Below, in pieces: positions 16,808-26,159 of a stretch of 64,000 nucleotides of DNA. The stretch spans positions 1-64,000 of the forward strand of contig NZ_JAESWB010000211.1 of NCBI RefSeq assembly GCF_016765675.1, given 5' to 3'. Within the stretch, counting starts at the first letter, position 1. Each line of letters starts with the position of its first letter. The notes beneath the pieces are model-generated. The model made no database searches. It was not told the DNA's origin and saw nothing but the letters and a program-made list of their open reading frames with translations. The DNA comes from Neobacillus paridis (GTDB taxonomy: Bacteria; Bacillota; Bacilli; Bacillales; Cytobacillaceae). A program made the translations under genes and the position numbers.

Positions 16808-17920
16808 TTATTCATCGATCACACCAGATGGTTGTACCTCTAACTCTATTACGGTTTCGCCTTCAATTAAAGCTGGTTGATAATAGTATTCGTTTGGTAA
16901 ATCCTTTCTCCCCTGTAATTTCTTGATAATCCAATCAGCTGCATCACGTCCCATTTGTTCTTGCGGATGCGTCAATGTCGTAAGTTTGATATGAGCATTT
17001 TTGGCAATATAGGAATTGTCTTGACCAATAATTGACAATTGTTCCGGAATGGAAATATTAAGTTGTCTGCATACATTTGCCACTTCCAACGCAACCTCGT
17101 CGTTGTAGCAAACAATGGCAGTCAACACGGCTCTATTTTGATTTAGGAACTCCTTCAAGTTAGTGGATAGGTCTCGCTTCGTCTCTGTATCATAAGAAAG
17201 TATATACTCTGGTTGAAATCGTAATTTGGCTTCCCCAAGCGCTTTTATATACCCCTTCATTCGATATTTTCCTTGCAAATCATCTTTTTTTGAAATGAGT
17301 CCAATTTGAGAATGCCCTTTCGAAATTAATTCTTTTGTTGCAATATAGCTGGACTGTACGTCATCGAGACAAAGAAAAGGAACATCTAATTCCTCATAAT
17401 AAGCGTTGATCATAATGAATGGCACATCCTGTTCTTTGAACGATAGATAGTAAGCAATATTGGGATTGTATAAATTGCTTTTCGTGGGTTCCACAATCAA
17501 ACCATCCACACCAAATGCCAGCATCATCTCCAAAGCTTTTTTTTCTTGTTCAACATTATTATTTGTACTGGCTAATAGTAACGAATAATTATCTTCATTC
17601 AATCTCCCTTCAATTCCCCTAATAATGGAAGGGAAAATGTAATCAGAAATGTAGGTCGTGATGACACCAATTGTTTTTTTATTAGAACTTCCTCCTGCTT
17701 TTAATTGATATTGGTTGCTGACATATGTGCCGGATCCCTTTTCACTTCTTAAGAATCCCTCTTTTGATAGTTCCAAAATGGCCTTACGAACAGTGTGACG
17801 GCTAACCTTGTACTTTTCTTGAAGAGCAGACTCGGTAGGTATTTGTCCTCCTATGCTATAATCTCCTGAGAGAATTTTACTTTTTATATCATCAATTATG
17901 ATCTGATACTTAGGTTTCAT
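16808..17920 (-). CDS. araR: Arabinose operon repressor AraR
   Basis: A 370-residue chimeric regulator: GntR-type winged helix at the N-terminus (YQIIIDDIKSKILSGDY, then VSRHTVRKAI) joined to a LacI/periplasmic-binding-like effector domain (KTIGVITTYISDYIFPSII onwards, with QLSIIGQDNS near the end). This is the AraR design of Bacillus; L-arabinose releases it from DNA. The ATG at 17920 has aaaggagtg upstream; an open frame extends to 18058 but is not needed. It is divergent from the arabinose kinase gene, whose promoter carries two AraR-like operators. Confidence 0.92.
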   Translation of the reverse strand: MKPKYQIIIDDIKSKILSGDYSIGGQIPTESALQEKYKVSRHTVRKAILELSKEGFLRSEKGSGTYVSNQYQLKAGGSSNKKTIGVITTYISDYIFPSIIRGIEGRLNEDNYSLLLASTNNNVEQEKKALEMMLAFGVDGLIVEPTKSNLYNPNIAYYLSFKEQDVPFIMINAYYEELDVPFLCLDDVQSSYIATKELISKGHSQIGLISKKDDLQGKYRMKGYIKALGEAKLRFQPEYILSYDTETKRDLSTNLKEFLNQNRAVLTAIVCYNDEVALEVANVCRQLNISIPEQLSIIGQDNSYIAKNAHIKLTTLTHPQEQMGRDAADWIIKKLQGRKDLPNEYYYQPALIEGETVIELEVQPSGVIDE

Positions 17921-18148
17921 GCAATTCACTCCTTTCATAGTTGTTCGCGTTCTAATTTCATCACATAAAATATTTGTATGGATATATTGTACCATGACTT
18001 TAAATAAATTAAAATAATAACCCTTATTTCCATACAAATTTCCAACCCCAGGGACCATTTCCTTTTTTTACCCCACTTTTTTCTTTTGTCACATGATTCC
18101 TTTTAAAATCAACCTTATGAGAGTAAAGGGTTAAATTATATCTGTGAC

Positions 18149-18203
18149 ATTTGTATGTACATATAATAATATTATTGACATATGTACGTACAGAAAATAT
18201 ACT
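18149..18203 (+). promoter_or_regulatory. Arabinose operon promoter with two AraR-type operators
   Basis: TTGACA (18175-18180), a 17-base spacer and TATACT (18198-18203) make a near-consensus sigma-A promoter. Two AraR-like boxes, compared with ATTTGTACGTACAAAT, are ATTTGTATGTACATAT (18149-18164) and ATATGTACGTACAGAA (18180-18195). The second fills the spacer; centres are 31 bases apart, allowing cooperative binding. Half-sites ATTTGTATGG (17971) and CCATACAAAT (18030) flank the araR start region and could serve autoregulation. Confidence 0.85.
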
Positions 18204-18288
18204 AAGGGTGTTAAAGTTAAGTGAAAAGGAAAGCGCCTCCTTTTAATTATACGCTACATTGAAACCGCTGTCTGAGAGGAGAATATGT

Positions 18289-19929
18289 ATGAAAGATAAT
18301 CGATTGCACATAAAGGAAGCGATCACCAAGGGAGAAACTTCTCTTGGAATCGAATTTGGCTCCACTCGTATTAAAGCAGTGTTGATTGATCAAAGTTATG
18401 GAACAATTGCATCTGGAAGTTATGAGTGGGAAAACCGTTTGGAAGATGGCTTTTGGACGTACAACTTAGTGGATATAATTACCGGCCTGCAAGCTGCTTA
18501 TAGTGAAATGAAGCAAGAAGTTGAACGGAATTATGGAATCACCATTCGAACAATTGGTTCTATTGGAATTTCCGCCATGATGCATGGGTATATGGCATTT
18601 GACAACACGGGAGAGCTGCTTGTTCCATTTCGGACATGGCGTAATGCAACAACCGGCGCTGCAGCGAAAGAATTAACAGAGAAATTTCAATTCAATATCC
18701 CTGAACGCTGGAGTATTGCTCACCTTTACCAAGCAATGTTAAACGATGAGAAACATTTGCCGCGTGTTGAATTTATCACCACTTTGGCTGGTTACATTCA
18801 CTGGTTGCTGACTGGTAATAAGGCAATTGGTATAGGGGATGCTTCGGGCATGTTCCCAATTGATGAATCAACACAGGATTATAATGAGACGATGATCAGG
18901 CAGTTTGATGAGCTAATCGCGCTCAAAGGTTATCCATGGAGATTAAGGGATCTTCTCCCTAAAGTCTATCTTGCTGGCGAGCAAGCAGGAGAGTTAACTG
19001 AAATTGGAGCAAAAATTCTTGACAAGTCACTAAATTTACAACCAGGAATTCCAGTTTGCCCACCGGAAGGTGATGCTGGAACCGGGATGGTGGCGACAAA
19101 TAGTGTAAGAAAGCGTACAGGAAACATCTCAGTTGGAACCTCCGTTTTTGCCATGATTGTATTGGAGAGGGAACTTTCAAAAGTATATCCGGAAATTGAT
19201 ATCGTAACGACACCTAACGGCAGCCAGGTTGCCATGGTTCACGCGAACAACTGTTCTAGTGATCTTAATGCTTGGCTCGGTTTGTTCCGTGAATTTTCTG
19301 AGGCAATGGGACTAAAGGTTGAAACAAATAAATTATTTGATGTGATGTTGAATAAAGCTCTGGAAGCCGATCCGGACAGCGGCGGTTTGCTTAGTTACGG
19401 TTATTTTTCAGGTGAAAATATTACAGGCTTAGAACAAGGACGACCATTGTTTGTACGCTCGCCTGAAAGTCGCTTTAATTTGGCAAATTTCATGCGAACC
19501 CATCTTTTTGCAGCATTCGGTGCTTTGAAAATCGGAATGGACATTTTGACGAAGAAAGAAAATGTTGCAATTGATAGCATATTAGCTCATGGTGGTTTAT
19601 TTAAAACTCCTGTTGTCGGACAAAAAATTGTTGCCGCTGCCATGAATACTCCAGTTTCAGTTATGGCAACTGCTGGGGAAGGCGGGGCGTGGGGAATGGC
19701 CATTCTTGCCTCTTACATGATGAACAAAGGCCAAGAGGAAAGCTTGGAAGACTTTCTTGACAAAAAAGTATTTGAGGGGGTTGAGGGGCAAGAAATGTAT
19801 CCCGATGGATTTGACGTTAAAGGCTTTGAAATATTCATTGAGCGATACAAGAAAGGTCTAGTGATTGAGCAGGCCGCCGTAGATAATTTTGATGTTATGA
19901 GTGAAAAACGGGAGGAATTGACGTGTTAG
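18289..19929 (+). CDS. araB: FGGY-family ribulokinase
   Basis: A 546-residue FGGY sugar kinase, expected from context to phosphorylate L-ribulose. It opens with [16 protein letters not shown] (phosphate-1 loop), and GTSVFAMI and GEGGAWGMA mark the second actin-like half. The sequence does not resemble the classic AraB opening I remember from B. subtilis or E. coli; it looks closer to the variant kinases of clostridia and lactobacilli, one of which was described as AraK. The start is the ATG at 18289 behind agaggaga; the frame extends to 18259. It overlaps araD by seven bases. Confidence 0.8.
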   Translation: MKDNRLHIKEAITKGETSLGIEFGSTRIKAVLIDQSYGTIASGSYEWENRLEDGFWTYNLVDIITGLQAAYSEMKQEVERNYGITIRTIGSIGISAMMHGYMAFDNTGELLVPFRTWRNATTGAAAKELTEKFQFNIPERWSIAHLYQAMLNDEKHLPRVEFITTLAGYIHWLLTGNKAIGIGDASGMFPIDESTQDYNETMIRQFDELIALKGYPWRLRDLLPKVYLAGEQAGELTEIGAKILDKSLNLQPGIPVCPPEGDAGTGMVATNSVRKRTGNISVGTSVFAMIVLERELSKVYPEIDIVTTPNGSQVAMVHANNCSSDLNAWLGLFREFSEAMGLKVETNKLFDVMLNKALEADPDSGGLLSYGYFSGENITGLEQGRPLFVRSPESRFNLANFMRTHLFAAFGALKIGMDILTKKENVAIDSILAHGGLFKTPVVGQKIVAAAMNTPVSVMATAGEGGAWGMAILASYMMNKGQEESLEDFLDKKVFEGVEGQEMYPDGFDVKGFEIFIERYKKGLVIEQAAVDNFDVMSEKREELTC

Positions 19930-20618
19930 AACAGTTGAAAGAAGAAGTATTTCAAGCCAATTTGGACTTGCCAAAACATGGACTTGTGAAATATACATGG
20001 GGAAATGCGAGTGGCATTGATCGGGAAAGTGGTTTATTCGTGATCAAACCAAGTGGTGTTGATTATGAAACGATGAAAGCTAGTGATATGGTGGTTGTTG
20101 ATTTAAATGGCAATGTTGTGGAAGGAGAGTTGAAGCCTTCATCAGATACACCGACACACGCCGTCCTTTATAAGCATTATCCAGAAATCGGCGGCATCGT
20201 GCACACTCATTCAACTTGGGCGACCATTTGGGCGCAAGCAGGCCTTGACGTTCCAGCGATGGGGACCACTCATGCCGACACATTTTATGGTTCCATACCA
20301 TGTGCCCGCTTCTTGACACAAGAGGAGATTGATCGTGGTTATGAAGCGGAAACTGGCCATGTCATCATCGAAACATTTAAAGAGCGCGGGTTAGATATTT
20401 TAGCGGTGCCCGGTATCCTGCTTCATGGCCATGGTCCATTTACTTGGGGTAAAGATGTAAAATCAGCAGTCATGAATAGTGTGGTGTTAGAAGAAGTTTC
20501 AAAAATGAATTTGTTTGCCCGAGAATTAAATCACTTTGCTGTAGACTTGCCACAACGTATTTTAGATAAGCACTATTTACGAAAGCATGGGAAAAATGCC
20601 TATTACGGGCAAAAGTAA
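19923..20618 (+). CDS. araD: L-ribulose-5-phosphate 4-epimerase AraD
   Basis: A class II aldolase/adducin-fold zinc enzyme of 231 residues that converts L-ribulose 5-phosphate to D-xylulose 5-phosphate. It has WGNASGID (26-33), the metal-binding [14 protein letters not shown] (about 91-104) and HGHGPFTWG (about 168). The start is GTG, with ggaggaatt upstream inside the kinase gene. Its product feeds the phosphoketolase at 26.2 kb. Confidence 0.95.
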   Translation: MLEQLKEEVFQANLDLPKHGLVKYTWGNASGIDRESGLFVIKPSGVDYETMKASDMVVVDLNGNVVEGELKPSSDTPTHAVLYKHYPEIGGIVHTHSTWATIWAQAGLDVPAMGTTHADTFYGSIPCARFLTQEEIDRGYEAETGHVIIETFKERGLDILAVPGILLHGHGPFTWGKDVKSAVMNSVVLEEVSKMNLFARELNHFAVDLPQRILDKHYLRKHGKNAYYGQK

Positions 20619-20651
20619 TATAAACTATCAAACTAAGAAAAGAGGATTATT

Positions 20652-22076
20652 ATGTCAACAATAGGTAAAAAAGAATTCTGGTTTGTCGTAGGCTCGCAGC
20701 ATCTTTATGGTGAAGAAGCATTAGCAGAAGTCAAAGCACACGCACAAACGATGACCGATGCCTTAAATGAAAGCGGTGTTTTGCCTTATCCGCTTGTATT
20801 GCAGGATTTAGCTGTTAGCGCAGATAAAATCACAAGCATCATGAAAGAGGTCAACTATCGTGACGAAGTTGCCGGTGTCATCACTTGGATGCACACTTTC
20901 TCGCCTGCGAAAATGTGGATTCGCGGAACAAAATTATTACAAAAGCCATTGCTTCATTTAGCAACCCAATTCAATGAAAGTATCCCTTGGGCAACGATTG
21001 ATATGGACTTCATGAACCTAAATCAATCAGCTCATGGCGACCGTGAATATGGTTTTATCAATGCCCGCTTAAAAAAACAAAATAAAGTGGTTGTAGGTTA
21101 TTGGGAGCGCCCTGAAGTCCAACAGGAAATTGCAAAATGGATGGACGTAGCGGTTGCTTATAACGAGTCTTTCAACATTAAAGTCGCCCGCTTTGGTGAC
21201 AACATGCGTAACGTTGCCGTTACCGATGGGGATAAGATTGAAGCACAAATTCAATTTGGCTGGACAGTTGACTATTTTGGTATTGGAGACCTTGTTCAAT
21301 ACGTGAATGCTGTTAAGGACGAAGAAGTGGATGATTTATTTGCAGAATATGCCAACCTTTATGAATTTGATTACGGTACTTACAGTAAGGAAGATTGGGA
21401 GAAGAGCGTAAAAGTACAAGCAAGATATGAAATTGCCCTTAAACGTTTCCTTGATGATGGCGGGTACAATGCCTTCACCACGAACTTCGAGGATTTATAT
21501 GGTATGAAACAGCTTCCTGGTCTTGCCGTCCAGCGTTTGATGGGACAAGGGTATGGTTTTGCAGGTGAAGGAGATTGGAAGACGGCAGCACTCGATCGCT
21601 TACTCAAAGTGATGAGTCATAACCAATCAACTGGCTTTATGGAAGATTACACATATGAATTAGCCGTTGGTCAAGAATCTGCCCTTCAATCACATATGCT
21701 TGAAGTAGATCCGACTTTAGCAAGTAATAAGCCAAAAATAATCGTATCGCCATTAGGTATTGGTGATCGTGAAGATCCAGCACGTTTAGTATTTGATGGT
21801 AAAGCAGGAGATGGTGTGGTTGTTTCAATGGCTGACTTTGGTACTCATTACAAACTATTAATCAACGAAGTATCAGCATTTGAGCCAACTGTTCCAGCTC
21901 CGAAACTCCCAGTGGCACGGGTACTTTGGAACATTAAGCCAAACTTCCAAGACGGGGTGAAAGCTTGGATTGAGAATGGCGGCGGTCACCATACAGTTGT
22001 TTCGTTGAATTTAACAACAGATCAAATTATAACCTATGCAAAACTTGTTGACTTGGAATACGTAGATATTAGGTAA
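20652..22076 (+). CDS. araA: L-arabinose isomerase AraA
   Basis: A 474-residue manganese-dependent isomerase converting L-arabinose to L-ribulose. It has VVGSQHLYG (about 10-18), the [12 protein letters not shown] block, [10 protein letters not shown] and the C-terminal GGGHHTVVS with a metal-ligand His. Length and order are standard for Firmicutes. SD agaggat. The operon order kinase-epimerase-isomerase differs from B. subtilis araABD. Confidence 0.96.
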   Translation: MSTIGKKEFWFVVGSQHLYGEEALAEVKAHAQTMTDALNESGVLPYPLVLQDLAVSADKITSIMKEVNYRDEVAGVITWMHTFSPAKMWIRGTKLLQKPLLHLATQFNESIPWATIDMDFMNLNQSAHGDREYGFINARLKKQNKVVVGYWERPEVQQEIAKWMDVAVAYNESFNIKVARFGDNMRNVAVTDGDKIEAQIQFGWTVDYFGIGDLVQYVNAVKDEEVDDLFAEYANLYEFDYGTYSKEDWEKSVKVQARYEIALKRFLDDGGYNAFTTNFEDLYGMKQLPGLAVQRLMGQGYGFAGEGDWKTAALDRLLKVMSHNQSTGFMEDYTYELAVGQESALQSHMLEVDPTLASNKPKIIVSPLGIGDREDPARLVFDGKAGDGVVVSMADFGTHYKLLINEVSAFEPTVPAPKLPVARVLWNIKPNFQDGVKAWIENGGGHHTVVSLNLTTDQIITYAKLVDLEYVDIR

Positions 22077-22093
22077 TTAGGTAATGATTTTAT

Positions 22094-22121
22094 CCTCCGA
22101 GGAGCTTTGCTTCCTTGGAGG
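22094..22121 (+). terminator. Hairpin between araA and the sugar porter
   Basis: CCTCCGAGGAGC-ttt-GCTTCCTTGGAGG, a strong stem with one bulge but no T-run. It could be a partial terminator or 3' stabiliser. Downstream, TTGTCG (22268) - 16 bases - TATAAA (22290) may be a separate promoter for the porter, and TGAAAACGTTTAAA (22236-22249) is a near-match to a CcpA cre site. Confidence 0.5.
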
Positions 22122-22321
22122 TAAAAAATAGTTATTCCAGAAGTTGAAGAATAGAAATGGAAGCCATTAGTAAAATAATCAAATCATGATCCCTTTATTT
22201 GTGAATGTGGTGTGGTCGTAGTTTTTAGGAAAAGATGAAAACGTTTAAATGAACGCAATAATATTTTTTGTCGTGGGATTTTTAAACAATATAAATTTAA
22301 AAACTTGAGGAGGAAACTTTA

Positions 22322-23731
22322 ATGGGTAATGAAAAGAAAATCTCAAGTGGCTTCATTTATTTTTTTGGGTCTTTTGCTGGTATTCTTTTTGGTTATGATA
22401 TCGGCGTTATGACGGGTGCTTTGCCTTTTCTGCAACATGATTGGAGCCTTCAAAACAGTGCTGGGGCTATCGGCTGGATTACCTCTTCAGTGATGTTTGG
22501 AGCTATTTTTGGAGGTGCTTTGGCCGGACAACTTTCCGATCGTTTAGGACGGCGCAAAATGATTATAGTATCTGCTTTAATTTTTGTTGTGGGGTCAATT
22601 TTGTCAGGAATGGCCCCTCATAATGGGATACTTTTTTTAATTGTTGCTCGGATATTATTAGGATTGGCTGTTGGTGCTGCCTCTGCGTTGGTCCCAGCCT
22701 ATATGTCGGAAATGGCGCCTGCACGTTTACGCGGACGTCTGTCAGGAATTAATCAAACAATGATTGTTTCCGGAATGTTGCTTTCGTACATTGTCGATTA
22801 TTTATTGAAAGATTTACCGGAAACAATGGCATGGCGATTGATGCTTAGTTTGGCTGCCGTACCTGCTCTGATCTTATTCCTAGGAATGTTAAGATTACCC
22901 GAATCACCACGTTTTTTAATTAAGAATAATAAAATTGATGAAGCTCGTAAGGTGTTGGGCTATATTCGCACTAACAAAGAAGAAATTGATGCTGAAGTAA
23001 CACAAATTCAAGATACTGCCAAAGAGGAAGCAAAGGCAATTCAAAAAGCATCATGGGGTACACTCTTAAGTAATAAATACCGTTATTTAGTAATTGCTGG
23101 TGTGGGTGTTGCTGCTTTTCAACAATTCCAGGGCGCAAACGCCATTTTCTATTACATTCCTTTGATTGTAGAAAAAGCAACAGGGCACGCAGCCAGCTCA
23201 GCTTTGATGTGGCCAATTATTCAAGGGGTTATTCTCGTACTAGGTTCATTGGTATTCCTAATGATTGCTGATAAATTTAATCGACGTACTTTATTAACAG
23301 TTGGCGGGACGATTATGGGACTATCCTTTATTTTACCAGCAATATTGAATATATTAATTCCTAATGCAAGTCCGATGATGATCGTTGTATTTTTAAGTAT
23401 CTATGTTGCACTTTATTCATTCACTTGGGCTCCTCTTACCTGGGTCATAGTTGGGGAAATTTTCCCGTTGGCAATTCGTGGGCGTGCATCAGGATTAGCT
23501 TCATCATTTAACTGGATTGGTTCTTTCTTGGTTGGATTGCTTTTTCCAATCATGACCGCTTCGATGTCTCAACAAGCTGTTTTTGCAATCTTCGGCGCTA
23601 TTTGTTTACTTGGAGTTTTATTTATCCGGACACGCGTTCCGGAAACCCGAGGTCATACTTTAGAGGAAATTGAAAAAGTTGGGGAAAGTAGACGGGCTAA
23701 TAGAAAAATGCGTAAATCGACCGCAGTGTGA
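22322..23731 (+). CDS. araE: MFS sugar:H+ symporter, probable arabinose transporter
   Basis: A 469-residue sugar porter (MFS) with twelve hydrophobic segments. Signature motifs are GYDIGVMTGALPF in helix 1, LSDRLGRRKM after helix 2, the RLPESPRFL block in the central loop, QQFQGANAIFYY in helix 7 and VPETRGHTLEEIE at the end. These place it with AraE, XylE and CsbC. Its position after araA makes L-arabinose the expected substrate. SD gaggaggaa, ATG start. Confidence 0.8.
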   Translation: MGNEKKISSGFIYFFGSFAGILFGYDIGVMTGALPFLQHDWSLQNSAGAIGWITSSVMFGAIFGGALAGQLSDRLGRRKMIIVSALIFVVGSILSGMAPHNGILFLIVARILLGLAVGAASALVPAYMSEMAPARLRGRLSGINQTMIVSGMLLSYIVDYLLKDLPETMAWRLMLSLAAVPALILFLGMLRLPESPRFLIKNNKIDEARKVLGYIRTNKEEIDAEVTQIQDTAKEEAKAIQKASWGTLLSNKYRYLVIAGVGVAAFQQFQGANAIFYYIPLIVEKATGHAASSALMWPIIQGVILVLGSLVFLMIADKFNRRTLLTVGGTIMGLSFILPAILNILIPNASPMMIVVFLSIYVALYSFTWAPLTWVIVGEIFPLAIRGRASGLASSFNWIGSFLVGLLFPIMTASMSQQAVFAIFGAICLLGVLFIRTRVPETRGHTLEEIEKVGESRRANRKMRKSTAV

Positions 23732-23773
23732 TTTTCGTTGTAACAACCGTTATTTTCTTAATAGATTTCTTAA

Positions 23774-23800
23774 GGCCGGAGCTGTACTTCGGCCATTTTT
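23774..23800 (+). terminator. Terminator after the sugar porter
   Basis: GGCCG (23774-23778) pairs with CGGCC (23790-23794), with further pairs inside, followed by attttttc. Confidence 0.75.
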
Positions 23801-23916
23801 TCAACTATTAGATTCTTAGTGTCCAACATAGGCATTTGATATGATCAGGTCATTTTGTTTCAGCCTTTATTTTATAATAATAATTGTGCAAGTTGATTTA
23901 GAAAGGGGCCGGAAGA

Positions 23917-24948
23917 ATGAAATTAACACAAAGACCTTTTGGGGATGAAGCCTTACTGTTTTCTATGGAAAATGATAATGGGGTGACATTAGAAGCAACA
24001 AATTATGGTGCAAGAATCGTTAATCTTTTTATCCCAAAGGATTTGGGCCGTAAGAATATAGTATTGGGATTTGACTCTGTTGAGGATTACAAAAAGGAAA
24101 CATACTTTGGAGCAACAATAGGAAGAGTCGCGGGGAGAATAAAAAAAGGTGAATTTTCACTTGATGAAGTACTCTACAAAACGTCTGTAAATCAATCCGG
24201 GAATACTTTACACGGTGGAAAACCTGGGTTTGATGAGAAAATATGGGATTTTGACATAAATGAGACTGATCAAAGTGTGTCGATCATCTTTTCAACAAAT
24301 TCACCTGATGGTGAGAATGGCTTTCCAGGAAATTTGGAAGTAAGTGTAACTTATACATTAGACAATTTAAATAATTGGTCAGTGCGTTATCAAGCAAAAA
24401 GTGATAAAGATACAATTTTCAACCCGACAAATCATGTCTATTTTAACTTAACAGGACATCCAAGTAATCCAATCGATGAACATTGTTTACAAATAGGTTC
24501 AGAAGAATTTGCCCCCGTAAATGCAGCAGATACCACGGTAACTGGCGAAAAGCGAGGTGTCTTTGGAACAGCTTATGATTTTCGAACCGCGAAGAAGCTT
24601 AAATCGACCTTTGAATCTGATGATATCGAAGTGAAAAAGGTTCAAGGGATCGATCATCCTTTCTTCCTTACAAGCACAGGAATTAATCATATGGCGGCAA
24701 AATTAATTAGCCCTGATGGGAAAATAAAGGTTGAGGTATACACCGAGGAACCTGTGATAGTTGTTTATACAGCAAATTTTGTGGAAGGTGTGCCACTTAT
24801 GCATGGAGAAAAGTTAACTCAACACGGTGGGATAACATTTGAAACCCAAGCTGCCCCAGGGGCTATCGAGTTTGACGGTTTTGGAGATATTATTCTTCGT
24901 TCAGGGGAAAATTACACTTCCCAAACCAAATACAAAATATATTTTTAG
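23917..24948 (+). CDS. galM: Aldose 1-epimerase (mutarotase)
   Basis: A 343-residue beta-sandwich mutarotase that interconverts sugar anomers. Conserved motifs are GATIGRVAGRI (about 66-76), GNTLHGGKPGF (about 93), NPTNHVYFNL with the catalytic His (about 169-178) and FETQAAPGAIEF with the catalytic Glu (about 310-321). In this setting it would supply the arabinose anomer used by AraA. SD gaaagggg, ATG start; it has its own transcription unit after a terminator. Confidence 0.92.
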   Translation: MKLTQRPFGDEALLFSMENDNGVTLEATNYGARIVNLFIPKDLGRKNIVLGFDSVEDYKKETYFGATIGRVAGRIKKGEFSLDEVLYKTSVNQSGNTLHGGKPGFDEKIWDFDINETDQSVSIIFSTNSPDGENGFPGNLEVSVTYTLDNLNNWSVRYQAKSDKDTIFNPTNHVYFNLTGHPSNPIDEHCLQIGSEEFAPVNAADTTVTGEKRGVFGTAYDFRTAKKLKSTFESDDIEVKKVQGIDHPFFLTSTGINHMAAKLISPDGKIKVEVYTEEPVIVVYTANFVEGVPLMHGEKLTQHGGITFETQAAPGAIEFDGFGDIILRSGENYTSQTKYKIYF

Positions 24949-25199
24949 CTGTATAGCAATGGAGGAAAATTAAAAGAATAATAAAACACCGTATTACCAT
25001 TAGGAAAATTTCACTTTTTTACGTTGTTAAACAGTACAATTTTCTTTACACATCTTAATTCTGATTTTGCTCATTTGTTGATTTTGACTCATCTATAACG
25101 AAAATGTAAGAAGGAGAGACTAATTTCCAAATTACTAAAACGGTTGCAAAAAATTTGTGGTACTATGGTAGTTATAGAAGAGTTGAAAGGAAGTACAAC

Positions 25200-25922
25200 A
25201 TGGCAGAGTTAGTCTATAAGCAGATTATTGATGACCTTAAAGAGAAAATTTTTTCTGGTCAGTTTGCTGATCTGAAATTACCAGATGAACGCAGTCTTAG
25301 TGAAACGTATCAGGTAAGCCGTAGCTCAATTAAACGCGCGCTAACGAAGATGGCCAATGACGGCATTATTTTCAAGAAGCGTGGTTCAGGGACATTTATC
25401 AACCCATTATATATAAAAAATGAATCAATTTTTAATTATGAAGGTTCAAATTTGGGAGTGTCTGATAATTTCCAAATGAACGGAAAAAAGCCAAAAATTA
25501 AAGTATTGGAGTTTGAGGTCATTCCGCCAACAGATGAATTACAAAGGGATTTGTTCTTGCAGCCTCATGATTTTGTATATAAAATTATTCGCTTACGTTT
25601 GTTTGAGGATGAACCCTTCATGATTGAAACCGGCTATATTCCCATTAAGATTGTGCAAAATTTAAATCAAACTATTATTGAGGGATCTATTTTTCACTAT
25701 TTAGAGGATGCCCATAATTTGGCTGTTACAAAATCCTTTTTATCGATTTATGCAGAACCCTCCAATTCGGTTGACCAAGAACTGCTGAACTTAAAGGAAA
25801 ATGAGCCAATAAGTATTATGGAAGGCATATTCTTTCTAGATAACGGCACACCATTTGAGTTTTCTCAAATGCGTTTTCACTACAAATATATGAAATTCAA
25901 CACAATTGTATCGGTTCCGTAA
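25200..25922 (+). CDS. GntR/HutC family regulator with UTRA domain
   Basis: 240 residues: N-terminal winged helix (LVYKQIIDDLKEKIFSGQF, then VSRSSIKRALTKMANDG) and a C-terminal UTRA effector domain (VIPPTDELQRDLFL onwards, ending EFSQMRFHYKYMKF). It lies directly upstream of the phosphoketolase, whose promoter contains an inverted repeat, so it probably controls that gene, perhaps sensing a sugar phosphate. ATG at 25200 with aaagga upstream. The frame opens earlier at 25155 but has no RBS there. Confidence 0.87.
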   Translation: MAELVYKQIIDDLKEKIFSGQFADLKLPDERSLSETYQVSRSSIKRALTKMANDGIIFKKRGSGTFINPLYIKNESIFNYEGSNLGVSDNFQMNGKKPKIKVLEFEVIPPTDELQRDLFLQPHDFVYKIIRLRLFEDEPFMIETGYIPIKIVQNLNQTIIEGSIFHYLEDAHNLAVTKSFLSIYAEPSNSVDQELLNLKENEPISIMEGIFFLDNGTPFEFSQMRFHYKYMKFNTIVSVP

Positions 25923-25956
25923 AACAGGACTGGGATATTTCCCGGTCCTGTTTTTT
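25921..25956 (+). terminator. Terminator of the GntR gene
   Basis: AAAACAGGAC-GGGA pairs with CCC-GTCCTGTTTT, followed by six T. It begins within the stop codon. Confidence 0.88.
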
Positions 25957-26058
25957 AGATAATTGGTTTCATTATCGCTTAAATCCATCTTATAAGCTGT
26001 TATTAAATATCTCTCTGTGTCATTCATATAAATGTGAATTTTTTTCAAAAATGGTGCG

Positions 26059-26104
26059 TACCAATTAAATTAATGGTTGATATTTTAAAATAAATTGGTA
26101 TGAT
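26059..26104 (+). promoter_or_regulatory. Phosphoketolase promoter with inverted-repeat operator
   Basis: TTGATA (26077-26082), a 16-base spacer and TATGAT (26099-26104). Half-sites TACCAATT (26059-26066) and AATTGGTA (26093-26100) form an exact inverted repeat that brackets the -35 and touches the -10. The adjacent GntR/UTRA protein is the natural candidate to bind it. Confidence 0.6.
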
Positions 26105-26159
26105 TAATTTGTGGATATAACTATAAAAGAATTTAAGTGACCTAGGGAGTTGATTTAAA

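Noticed and set aside
18059..18148. Extended AraR N-terminus from 18058
   Set aside because: The added ~46 residues are unlike GntR proteins, and a good RBS and ATG lie at 17918-17920.
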